Part shown: piece after piece, positions 47,234 to 54,927 of the stretch
Position numbering within the stretch: position 1 is the first letter of the stretch
Layout: every line of letters begins with the position of its first letter
Assembly: GCF_001885095.1 (NCBI RefSeq)
Contig: NZ_LZDD01000001.1
Coordinates: 496,001-560,000, forward strand
Reading direction: 5' to 3'
DNA: 64,000 nucleotides
Origin: Streptococcus bovimastitidis
GTDB taxonomy: Bacteria; Bacillota; Bacilli; Lactobacillales; Streptococcaceae
Notes under the pieces: generated by a model
What the model was told of the DNA's origin: nothing
Database searches by the model: none
The model's input: only the letters and a program-made list of their open reading frames with translations
Program-made: the position numbers and the translations under genes

Positions 47234-47719
47234 CTATTTTCGACCAAAAGGTAGTTTGATGTGTTTAAAACTATCAAAAGTATCCGCAATTTTTTGATTA
47301 CGCTCTACAGTTCGTAAGTTCTCCTGATCCAAAATTGCCTGACTTTTCTCCAAAACATCATAGGTGACATAGTATAGTTTGACCAGACTACCAACTGGTA
47401 ATTTCCCAGAACGTGGGGACATGATAACCACTTCATCTAAAGAAGCTTTTAACCATTTTTTATCTGGATGGACAGGAATGGTTGCGACAACAAAGCCTTG
47501 TTTTTCGAGATGCTGTCTAGCTTCCTCAACAGGAAGGTTAATGACATTATCGAGAATTTTTAATTTCTCTTCTTTGGCTTGTTTTTGATCCATGTATTTT
47601 TCAACTATGGGACGGCCATTATCTATGCCTTTACCAATAATTTCTGTTGTGTCGGGAATGATAGAGATAATCTTACCGAAAACACCTAATGATTTCGAAA
47701 ATTTAGTAATTTTAACCAT
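47234..47719 (-). CDS. PASTA domain protein, orphan
   Basis: A 161-aa protein with one PASTA-like domain (about residues 55-125): NVINLPVEEARQHLEKQGF then a GKLPVGSLVKLYY strand. PASTA domains usually form the external part of serine/threonine kinases and penicillin-binding proteins and bind cell-wall fragments. There is no signal peptide, membrane helix or kinase domain here, so it appears cytoplasmic, and its function is open. AAAGGAG precedes the ATG. It stands alone, convergent with trmFO. Confidence 0.75.
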   Translation of the reverse strand: MVKITKFSKSLGVFGKIISIIPDTTEIIGKGIDNGRPIVEKYMDQKQAKEEKLKILDNVINLPVEEARQHLEKQGFVVATIPVHPDKKWLKASLDEVVIMSPRSGKLPVGSLVKLYYVTYDVLEKSQAILDQENLRTVERNQKIADTFDSFKHIKLPFGRK

Positions 47720-47784
47720 AATACTCTCCTTTAGGGGAATTCTTAAGTCTATTATAGCAGAAGAAAGACTGATTCCCTTTTTGA

Positions 47785-47850
47785 AAACTTACAAAATTGT
47801 AAGTTATTAAGCGCAGCCTGTAAGTTTGCAAACCTGATAGAAATCTATAA
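47785..47850 (+). promoter_or_regulatory. BceR-type operator and promoter of the Bce module
   Basis: AACTTACAAAATTGTAAGTT (47785-47804) contains TTACA-N4-TGTAA, the inverted-repeat form described for BceR-like regulators. A further half-site TGTAAGTT lies at 47818-47825. TATAAT (47845-47850) is the -10; the -35 region is poor, as expected for an activated promoter. Confidence 0.65.
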
Positions 47851-47918
47851 TAGTAAGTGTCAATAAGTCATCAGACATTAATTCTCAAAAAAAGTTATAA
47901 TGATTAAAGGAGACAGTT

Positions 47919-48671
47919 ATGCTATTAGATATTCAACATTTAGAAAAAGTATTTCGCACACGTTTCTCAAAAGAAGAAACAAGGGCCCTACAGGACGTTG
48001 TTTTTAAGGTGGATCAAGGTGAGTTTATCGCCATTATGGGAGAATCGGGTTCTGGTAAGTCAACCTTATTAAATATTCTTGCAACCTTAGAAAAGCCCAC
48101 CAATGGATCAGTCTTGCTTGAAGGAAAAGATATTACTAAAATCAAAGAGAATGAGTTAGCACAGTTCCGTTTACATCACCTTGGTTTTGTTTTCCAGGAA
48201 TTTAACCTCTTAGATACTTTGTCCATTAGAGACAATATCTTCCTACCGCTAGTTTTAGATCGAAAACCTTATAAGGAAATGAGTCGTCGTTTAGAACAGC
48301 TGGCTCCAAAACTTCGGATTCAAGAATTACTGGACAAACGACCTTTTGAAATTTCCGGAGGGCAGAAACAGCGTGTTGCCATCGCTCGGAGCTTAATAAC
48401 CAACCCTAAGTTACTATTAGCGGATGAACCAACTGCAGCTCTTGATTATCGTAACTCAGAAGACCTTTTAAACCTTTTTGAAGATATTAATATGGATGGT
48501 CAAACCATCTTAATGGTTACACACTCAGCCAATGCGGCTAGTCATGCTAAACGTGTCCTCTTTATTAAAGATGGTCGTATTTTCCACCAAATGTATCGAG
48601 GCGATAAAGCGACGACACAATTCTCCAAGGATATCTCATTAGCCATGACTGGTTTATTGGGAGGTGAGTAA
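47919..48671 (+). CDS. Bce-type ABC transporter ATPase
   Basis: A 250-aa ATP-binding protein of the BceA (peptide-7 exporter) family. Walker A is GESGSGKST, the signature ISGGQKQR and Walker B LLLADEPTAAL. With the next gene it forms a transporter that frees lipid II-cycle intermediates from peptide antibiotics such as bacitracin or lantibiotics and at the same time signals to its kinase. AAAGGAG precedes the ATG, and the stop overlaps the permease start by 8 bases. Confidence 0.92.
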   Translation: MLLDIQHLEKVFRTRFSKEETRALQDVVFKVDQGEFIAIMGESGSGKSTLLNILATLEKPTNGSVLLEGKDITKIKENELAQFRLHHLGFVFQEFNLLDTLSIRDNIFLPLVLDRKPYKEMSRRLEQLAPKLRIQELLDKRPFEISGGQKQRVAIARSLITNPKLLLADEPTAALDYRNSEDLLNLFEDINMDGQTILMVTHSANAASHAKRVLFIKDGRIFHQMYRGDKATTQFSKDISLAMTGLLGGE

Positions 48672-50628
48672 CATGTTCTACCTCAAATTAGCTTGGAATA
48701 ATCTTAAAAAATCAAAAGAAGTAGTAGCTCCTTTTTTACTAGCAAGTTCTGTTTTATTTATGTTAAATGGTATCGTTACTATAATATTGATGAGTCCTAT
48801 CTCGAAAGGAATGCAAAATGGCAAAATTCTTTTAGGATTGGCGGCAGTCGTTTTGACTATTTTTGCTACCATCATGGAAATTTATAGTTACAATTTTCTG
48901 TTAAAACAGAGGAGTCGAGAATTTGGTCTCTATAATATTCTCGGAATGACCAAAAAACAAATTGGATTTGTTTCTATTTTAGAGCTGTGGATACTCTTTC
49001 TTGCAGTTATTACTATTGGTTCCATTGCTTCCTATATTTTCTCCCATCTCTTTTATTTGATTTTTGTTAATTTAGTTCACTATAACAAATTACAATTAGA
49101 AATTGCTCCAATTGCTTTTGTGCAAACCAGCATTGTTTTTGCTTTGATTTTTGTCCTACTTATGACCATTGGACTTTTCAAAGTTCGTCAGACTTCACCA
49201 TTAATGCTTTTTAAAGATCAAGAACAAGGGGAAAAAGAACCCAAAGGGAATATCCTCCTGGCATTCTTAGCCATTATTGCAATTAGTATCGGCTATTATA
49301 TTTCCATTACCTCGACCAAATTAGCGGCATTAGCCGTTTTATATCGCTTCTTTATTGCTGTTATATTTGTCATTATTGGTACCTACCTTTTCTATATTGC
49401 CTTTATGACTTGGTACTTAAAACATAAAAGAAGTCAAAAAGCCTATTTCTACCAACCAGAACATTTTGTGTCAACTTCCCAAATGATTTTCCGGATGAAA
49501 CAAAATGCAGTAGGGCTTGCCAATATTACACTATTAGCTGTTATGGCCTTTGTCGCTATCGCAACAACGACAGCTTTGTATAGTAATACAGAATATCAAA
49601 CTAAAGAAATTTTTCCTAAAAATAGCAAAATCACCATTCAGGGGAAAAATCAGAAGGACTTGAAAAAAAACTTTGAAAAAGCTCTCTTAATCCCTCTTGA
49701 CCGTTCCGCTGGAGAATTTACCACTTACGAGAGCGCTATGGTTAGCTTTAATTTAAGTGACAGTAAAGTCGAAAAAGTCACTGCAGCAGAGCTAAAAAAT
49801 CCAAATTTTGCTAAAATGACTTATTCTTACCTCATTACGGCTGATGATTTTAAAAAAATTGGTAACAAAGTCCCTGACCTTGCGGAAAATGAGATTCTCT
49901 TTTTCAAGCAAAAAGACCGGAGTCGTTTGGAAAAACTTGATTTTCTGGGGATTTCCCTAAAAATAAAAGAAAACCTTAAGTCTGTTAAACATCCAGATAC
50001 GGTCAATACCTACAACCCAACAGTGATTGTTGTTAAGGATCAAAAAGTTTTCAATCAACTCTTAACACTTTATAACAGATACACAAAGGAACCTGTTGCT
50101 AGTGAGCTCGTTGTCCTTGGTGATTTAACGCAAAATCAGATTGCTGAAGTTTTAGATAAATCAGGTGTTTTAAGTCTCAACGGTCATTATGTAGCTCATT
50201 TAGAGCAAAGAGCACAGTTTAAAAAAGGTTTTTATGCCATTACGGGTGGTTTTCTCTTTACAGGATTTATATTAGGACTTAGTTTCATTCTTGGTGCCGC
50301 CCTCATCATTTATTATAAACAGTATACAGAAGGTCATTTGGATCAAAAATCTTATAAAATTTTGCAAGAAGTTGGTATGTCCAGTCTCCAAGTTAAGAAA
50401 ACCATTAATTCACAACTGCTACTGGTCTTCTTTACACCCTTAGCTTTCGCCATTCTTCATTTTATGGTAGCATTAGTCATGCTTAAACAAATGTTACTCA
50501 ACTTTGGGGTGACTGATAGCTCAATGATTTATTTAGTGAGTGGACTGACAATTCTAATTATAGTCTGTCTTTACTTCCTGATCTATCGTTTTACCAGCCG
50601 TACCTATTATAAAATTATTGAAAGGTAG
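48664..50628 (+). CDS. Bce-type ABC transporter permease
   Basis: A 654-aa permease with ten predicted membrane helices and two FtsX-like regions. A large extracellular loop of about 200 residues (about 315-525) lies between helices 7 and 8; this is the hallmark of BceB and determines which peptide is sensed. Its N-terminus reads MFYLKLAWNNLKKSKE. A hairpin with a T run lies between it and the response regulator gene. The drug specificity cannot be read from sequence. Confidence 0.92.
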   Translation: MSNMFYLKLAWNNLKKSKEVVAPFLLASSVLFMLNGIVTIILMSPISKGMQNGKILLGLAAVVLTIFATIMEIYSYNFLLKQRSREFGLYNILGMTKKQIGFVSILELWILFLAVITIGSIASYIFSHLFYLIFVNLVHYNKLQLEIAPIAFVQTSIVFALIFVLLMTIGLFKVRQTSPLMLFKDQEQGEKEPKGNILLAFLAIIAISIGYYISITSTKLAALAVLYRFFIAVIFVIIGTYLFYIAFMTWYLKHKRSQKAYFYQPEHFVSTSQMIFRMKQNAVGLANITLLAVMAFVAIATTTALYSNTEYQTKEIFPKNSKITIQGKNQKDLKKNFEKALLIPLDRSAGEFTTYESAMVSFNLSDSKVEKVTAAELKNPNFAKMTYSYLITADDFKKIGNKVPDLAENEILFFKQKDRSRLEKLDFLGISLKIKENLKSVKHPDTVNTYNPTVIVVKDQKVFNQLLTLYNRYTKEPVASELVVLGDLTQNQIAEVLDKSGVLSLNGHYVAHLEQRAQFKKGFYAITGGFLFTGFILGLSFILGAALIIYYKQYTEGHLDQKSYKILQEVGMSSLQVKKTINSQLLLVFFTPLAFAILHFMVALVMLKQMLLNFGVTDSSMIYLVSGLTILIIVCLYFLIYRFTSRTYYKIIER

Positions 50629-50632
50629 GAGA

Positions 50633-50657
50633 AGTAGCGTATTTTCGCTACTTTTTT
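50633..50657 (+). terminator. Terminator inside the Bce module
   Basis: AGTAGCG pairs with CGCTACT across a TATTTT loop, followed by T residues, between the permease and the regulator. TAGAAT just after it (50660-50665) could be a -10 for the regulator genes. Confidence 0.7.
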
Positions 50658-50671
50658 GTTAGAATAGAGCT

Positions 50672-51337
50672 ATGAAGAAAACCATGAAAATTTACTTAGT
50701 GGAAGACGATCCAACTATTCTTTCACTTTTAAAATCACATTTAGAAAAAGACTATCAGGTTGCTGCCGTTAGCAATTTTCGTGACATTAAAAATGAAATC
50801 CTAGACTTTGAACCTGATTTAATTCTAATGGATATTACCTTGCCATTTTTTAATGGTTTTTATTGGACCAGTGAGATTCGTAAACAATCAACTGTCCCAA
50901 TTATCTTTATTTCCAGTTCTAATGATGAGATGGATGCTGTCATGGCCCTTAATATGGGAGGCGATGACTATATAACCAAGCCATTCTCTTTGACCATTTT
51001 GGATGCGAAAATAGGAGCCTTTTTACGGAGAGCCACGCAATTTGCTACAGATAGCTTTAGTTACAAAGATTATCAGTTACATTTTGATTCAAGCTTAAGT
51101 AAGGGGGAGCAAAAGATTTCTTTATCACCAAATGAGCATAAAATCCTCTCTCTCTTTTTTAGTAAACAAGGGACTATCGTTAGCAAAGAGGAGCTTCTAA
51201 AATCCTTATGGGATAATGACCAATTTATTGATCAAAATACCTTAAACGTTAATATGACACGTTTGAGAAAGAAATTATTAGATATTGATTTTGATTTCAT
51301 TCACACCGTGAGAGGAATAGGTTATATCCTAAAATGA
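50672..51337 (+). CDS. Bce-type response regulator
   Basis: A 221-aa OmpR-type regulator. The receiver has EDD, the phosphoacceptor in LILMDITLPFFNG and the Lys in DYITKPFSL; the winged helix ends RGIGYILK. With the kinase and transporter it forms a complete BceRS-AB module and is expected to bind the inverted repeat at 47785-47804. The ribosome-binding site before 50672 is weak; an internal ATG at 50684 is an alternative start. The stop overlaps the kinase start by 4 bases. Confidence 0.92.
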   Translation: MKKTMKIYLVEDDPTILSLLKSHLEKDYQVAAVSNFRDIKNEILDFEPDLILMDITLPFFNGFYWTSEIRKQSTVPIIFISSSNDEMDAVMALNMGGDDYITKPFSLTILDAKIGAFLRRATQFATDSFSYKDYQLHFDSSLSKGEQKISLSPNEHKILSLFFSKQGTIVSKEELLKSLWDNDQFIDQNTLNVNMTRLRKKLLDIDFDFIHTVRGIGYILK

Positions 51338-52278
51338 TACGATTATTTTTTAAAGAATACCGAATCTGGTACCTGCAATTTTGCTTGCTCATACTGATGT
51401 ATCTATTAGTATTTAGTCTCTATCACTTACCCTTGGCCAATTTCCTAACAGCAAGCCTCATATCAGTTACACTTATCATTCCTGTATCGATTTATCATTA
51501 TCTAAGATTTCGACGTAAACTAAAAATATTACAAGAATTTAGTTATGTAAAGGAATTAGAACCATTAGATGATCCAAGTGATTTAGAATATAAACGGTTA
51601 ATTTTTAGGGTAATCGCTGAGCAGAATGACCAATTAGACACTGAGAGGTCTCGGCAAAAAGATCTTGATGCCATAATTAAGATTTGGTCCCACCAAATGA
51701 AGATTCCCCTGTCAGCTATCTCTTTAATGGTTCAAACAGATCATTTATCAAAAAATGATTTACAAAAGCAACTTCTTTATCTTGAAAACCATTTAAACCA
51801 GCTCTTAAGTTATTTGAAATTTAGTCAAAATAAGGATGATTATCGTTTTGAAAAACTTGATATTTCTGGTATCGTAAAAGATATTCTGAAAGAGATGGCG
51901 CCGATTTGTTTTAGTAAAGATATCAGCTTTTCCATTGATGGAAATTGGACAGTAACAAGTGATAAAAAATGGTTACGATTTGCATTGATGCAGATTATTG
52001 ATAATGCCATTAAATACTCCCATCAAGGTGGTCATATTTTTATAAAACTAGGCGATGGTATTGAAATATCAGACAATGGTATCGGAATACTTTCAGAAGA
52101 TATCCCTCGATTATTTGAAGAAGGTTATACCGGTTTCAATGGCCATGAACACCAGAAAGCCAGTGGTTTAGGCCTATTTATGACCAAAACAATTCTTCAT
52201 CAATTACAACTTGACATCAAAATAGAGAGTCAAGTTGACCAGGGAACAATGGTTAGTATTTTTAAAAAAGAAAGGTAA
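51334..52278 (+). CDS. Bce-type intramembrane-sensing histidine kinase
   Basis: A 314-aa kinase with two N-terminal membrane helices joined by a very short loop (about residues 13-55) and no external sensor domain. This is typical of BceS, which reads the activity state of its transporter. The phosphoacceptor His is in WSHQMKIPLSAI; the ATPase boxes are DNAIKYS, DNGIG and GLGLFM. The start overlaps the regulator stop by 4 bases. Confidence 0.92.
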   Translation: MIRLFFKEYRIWYLQFCLLILMYLLVFSLYHLPLANFLTASLISVTLIIPVSIYHYLRFRRKLKILQEFSYVKELEPLDDPSDLEYKRLIFRVIAEQNDQLDTERSRQKDLDAIIKIWSHQMKIPLSAISLMVQTDHLSKNDLQKQLLYLENHLNQLLSYLKFSQNKDDYRFEKLDISGIVKDILKEMAPICFSKDISFSIDGNWTVTSDKKWLRFALMQIIDNAIKYSHQGGHIFIKLGDGIEISDNGIGILSEDIPRLFEEGYTGFNGHEHQKASGLGLFMTKTILHQLQLDIKIESQVDQGTMVSIFKKER

Positions 52279-52281
52279 AAA

Positions 52282-52617
52282 ATGAGTGATTACAAGCAAT
52301 TATTTGACAAAAAAGAGGAAAACGTTTTAGATATTTTTTCGACCCTATTAGATTTCTTACATGAGTTAGGACCCTTTGACATTGAAGTCAAAAAGACTAG
52401 TATGCACTTGGTTAAAGAAAAAGCTTTTCTAGGCGTTCACCCTAAAAAGAAATGGTTGGATCTGAACATCGTGAGTAATCAAGCTATTGACCATCCGCTG
52501 ATTACAAAAAATATACAAGGATCTAAGAATCGCTGGCATAATAATCTTCGTTTGAGTACTGCAGAAGAAGTGGATGACACTGTAAAAGAGTTACTTGAGA
52601 CAGCTTACTTGCGTTAA
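52282..52617 (+). CDS. DUF5655 domain protein
   Basis: A 111-aa protein with the DUF5655 domain: KTSMHLVKEKAFLGVHPKKKWL is characteristic (key part AFLGVHPKKKWLDLN), followed by a conserved HPLI and late helix. The fold is related to YdhG/DUF1801-type small proteins of unknown role. It starts 3 bases after the kinase stop, so it probably shares the Bce transcript, although no functional link is known. Confidence 0.75.
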   Translation: MSDYKQLFDKKEENVLDIFSTLLDFLHELGPFDIEVKKTSMHLVKEKAFLGVHPKKKWLDLNIVSNQAIDHPLITKNIQGSKNRWHNNLRLSTAEEVDDTVKELLETAYLR

Positions 52618-52628
52618 GGAGACTTTGA

Positions 52629-53156
52629 ATGACAGAATATTGGGATATCTATACGAAAGATCGTCAACTAACTGGACAAAAAATAATCCGTGGTCAAGCC
52701 TTCCCTGAAGGGGCTCGTCATTTAGTTGTACACGTCTGCCTTTTTAATGATCAAGGGCAAATGCTGATTCAGCAACGCCATAAAGATAAGGACTCATGGC
52801 CAGAATTCTGTGATGTTACAGTTGGTGGAAGCGCCTTAGCAGGTGAAAATGCTCAGCAAGCTGCGATGCGGGAAGTTAAAGAAGAAATTGGGTTAAGTTT
52901 AGACCTGACTGAAACTACACCAGCCTTTACCACGAATTTTGAATATGGTTTTGATGATACTTTCTTAGTGGTTGGAGACTTCAATATCGAAGACATCTAT
53001 TTCCCAGATAATGAGGTCCAAGCTGTTAAATGGGCTTCATACAGTGACCTCTGTCAGATGATTGACCAAGGGATTTTTATACCTTACTTTGACAGTAAAA
53101 TCAGAATGTGTTTTGAAATGCGTGGTCAATTTGGTAGTCATAAGGACCGTCATTAA
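52629..53156 (+). CDS. NUDIX hydrolase
   Basis: A 175-aa NUDIX protein. The Nudix box is complete: G (GSALAGE), seven residues, then REVKEEIGL. The start, YWDIYTKDRQLTGQKI, resembles isopentenyl-diphosphate isomerase-like and YfcD-like hydrolases. The substrate is not known. It lies 11 bases after the DUF5655 gene with AAGGAG upstream and ends the operon at 53171-53204. Confidence 0.85.
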   Translation: MTEYWDIYTKDRQLTGQKIIRGQAFPEGARHLVVHVCLFNDQGQMLIQQRHKDKDSWPEFCDVTVGGSALAGENAQQAAMREVKEEIGLSLDLTETTPAFTTNFEYGFDDTFLVVGDFNIEDIYFPDNEVQAVKWASYSDLCQMIDQGIFIPYFDSKIRMCFEMRGQFGSHKDRH

Positions 53157-53170
53157 ATATTAGCAATATA

Positions 53171-53204
53171 AAAAATCACCGAGAATCTTCTCTGTGATTT
53201 TTTT
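53171..53204 (+). terminator. Terminator of the NUDIX gene
   Basis: AAAATCAC pairs with GTGATTTT, with an inner GAGA/TCTC stem; T run follows. Confidence 0.75.
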
Positions 53205-53219
53205 ATAAGTGGATTGTTT

Positions 53220-53237
53220 ACATAACTATAATTATGT
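53220..53237. repeat. 18-bp palindrome, copy 2 (one mismatch)
   Basis: ACATAACTATAATTATGT differs from the copy at 45634-45651 at one base. It lies between the convergent NUDIX and xerS genes. Confidence 0.6.
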
Positions 53238-53283
53238 TATCTTCAAAAAATGAAATCGAAATCTTGCTTGGAATCTTTTAGTT

Positions 53284-54354
53284 TTATAATTTATCTAAAG
53301 CATTCTTTTGTTCGTCATTGACAATATGGGTATAGAGGTCGGTAACCTGTGTCGAGGCATGACCAAGTTGGTGACTGACAAGTACTTGAGACTTGGTAGC
53401 ATCATAGAGTCGAGTTGCTAAGGTATGTCTTAATTTATGGGGAGTTACACGAATTTTAAAATCTTGAGAGTATTTAGCCACCATTTTTTCGATACTAGAA
53501 GCATCAATCCGGTTGGGAATGCCACGATACTCGGTCAAAAAGAAGGCTTGGTCTTGTTTTTCAGCTTTATAACGCTTTTGGCGTATCTCCAAATAGGCTT
53601 CAAGATAGGGTTTAGCAAAGCCTGCAACGTTGACTGAGTCTCGTTTCCCCCCTTTTCGGGTCACTTCGATAACCATCATTCTGAGATTGACATCTTTAAG
53701 ATCAAGGTTAACAGCCTCTGATAAACGAACGCCAGAAGCTAGTAGTAGAGCGATGATGGCTAAATCTCGTTCTTTATTTTTTCGGAAAGATGATTTGGCC
53801 CGATTTGAGAGCTTGTTTTCATATTCACAATCAACATACTCGAGGAACTCCATGGTTTCATCACCTAAGAAGAGTTTTTGCTTAATATTTTCCGCTCTGG
53901 ATGCTAAGGTTTCCTTTTTCTTCTTAGTAGCAACCTTTTTCATGACATTACGGTAAAAATAGGGTTCGCCATGTTCATTTTCGACCTCCTCAGTTAAGTA
54001 CTTAAAGAGTGAAGAGAGGGCTGACAAGGTTCTATTGATGGTTGTTTGAGAGACGCCTTCCTTGGTCGAGTAAGTATTAAGTGAAGGTCTTTCCCGTAAA
54101 TAGAGTACAAATGATTCCATATCTTTTTTGGTCAATTGTTCCAAAGTAACCAGGTCTATATCAGCAATTCTAGGAGTATTTGAGATACCAGAGTCCAGTA
54201 ACCAATCGAAAAAGCGTTTATATTCCTTAAGGTATTCGTATAAGGTCGTAAAACTATATGGCACAGATAATTTAGATTGGTAATATTCTAAAACAAACCA
54301 AGGCATCAAGGCTTTGTATTCTTCAATTTTTTCTAAAAGCAGTTCACGTCTCAT
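53284..54354 (-). CDS. xerS: Tyrosine recombinase XerS
   Basis: XerS is the single streptococcal Xer recombinase that resolves chromosome dimers at dif-SL with help from FtsK. The catalytic residues are Arg in [10 protein letters not shown], Lys in VTRKGGKRD, HxxR in [11 protein letters not shown], His in LGHAS and the nucleophile Tyr in VTDLYTHI. The 356-aa length is exact for XerS. The gene reads away from the dif-like site, which lies 84 bases before its start. Confidence 0.96.
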   Translation of the reverse strand: MRRELLLEKIEEYKALMPWFVLEYYQSKLSVPYSFTTLYEYLKEYKRFFDWLLDSGISNTPRIADIDLVTLEQLTKKDMESFVLYLRERPSLNTYSTKEGVSQTTINRTLSALSSLFKYLTEEVENEHGEPYFYRNVMKKVATKKKKETLASRAENIKQKLFLGDETMEFLEYVDCEYENKLSNRAKSSFRKNKERDLAIIALLLASGVRLSEAVNLDLKDVNLRMMVIEVTRKGGKRDSVNVAGFAKPYLEAYLEIRQKRYKAEKQDQAFFLTEYRGIPNRIDASSIEKMVAKYSQDFKIRVTPHKLRHTLATRLYDATKSQVLVSHQLGHASTQVTDLYTHIVNDEQKNALDKL

Positions 54355-54437
54355 TGTTTGCTAACCTCATTTTGTTGAATTTTCTTAGTAACTGTAAGGA
54401 TTTCCTATAATAGAAGTATACCATAGACTTATATGTT

Positions 54438-54468
54438 TTTCAAGAAAATTACAGTTTTTCGGAAAGAT
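54438..54468 (-). other. dif-SL chromosome dimer resolution site
   Basis: Read on the minus strand the 31-bp site begins ATCTTTCCGAAAAACT and ends TTTTCTTGAAA. From memory it differs from the lactococcal/streptococcal dif-SL at one position. Its place just upstream of xerS is standard. It marks the replication terminus region; gene orientation changes here. Confidence 0.9.
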
Positions 54469-54515
54469 GTTATAGGGAATATTAGCCCCACTTTATGCAG
54501 CCTTGTATGCAAATA

Positions 54516-54545
54516 AAAATGCTAACCAGTCTTCTGATTAGCATT
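54516..54545 (-). terminator. Terminator of the 71-aa gene
   Basis: AATGCTAA pairs with TTAGCATT, with an inner CAG/CTG stem; T run on the minus strand. Confidence 0.75.
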
Positions 54546-54556
54546 CTAAGCTCTTT

Positions 54557-54772
54557 TTAGATTTTATTTGCCAGTATAGCTTCAATCCGTTCCTTACGAC
54601 GCAATAAAATATTAAGACGTGTCTGACTCGGGTTTAGGCTATCTTTTAATTGTTGGATGTTGTCATTGATTTGAGCCAGCTCTTCTAAATAAGATGTTCT
54701 ATTTTTGTCGATGTAGCGTTGACGATCTTCTTCACGGGATGTTTTTGCGATGAGTTTCTTGAAAATTGACAA
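54557..54772 (-). CDS. 71-aa coiled-coil protein, unknown function
   Basis: A 71-aa charged protein predicted to be mostly one or two long helices (YLEELAQINDNIQQLKDSLN and a basic NILLRRKERIEAIL), the pattern of a small coiled coil. The start is a TTG with AAGGTGG at suitable spacing. It has its own terminator and is the first gene on the right side of dif. I do not recognise a family and give no function. Confidence 0.65.
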   Translation of the reverse strand: MSIFKKLIAKTSREEDRQRYIDKNRTSYLEELAQINDNIQQLKDSLNPSQTRLNILLRRKERIEAILANKI

Positions 54773-54854
54773 AGTCTAACCACCTTGAGTAATATATTTG
54801 CACATTTTTTCAATTATACCATTTATTTCTCGAATCTTAAAGTAAGGAGAGAAA

Positions 54855-54885
54855 AACCACACCTCAAAATCTCCAGGGTGTGGTT
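54855..54885 (-). terminator. Terminator of the surface protein gene
   Basis: AACCACACC pairs with GGTGTGGTT; T run on the minus strand. Confidence 0.8.
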
Positions 54886-54927
54886 ACTTATCTGATTGTG
54901 ATAGAATTCACTTTTTCTTTGCTGTGC

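Noticed and set aside
47919-52278. Bacteriocin or lantibiotic biosynthesis locus around the Bce genes
   Set aside because: No precursor peptide, modification enzyme or dedicated exporter is next to it. It is a stand-alone resistance/sensing module.
53284-54468. Integrated element using the tyrosine recombinase
   Set aside because: The recombinase is XerS by length and motifs, and the site is dif. There is no direct repeat pair, tRNA target or phage gene nearby.
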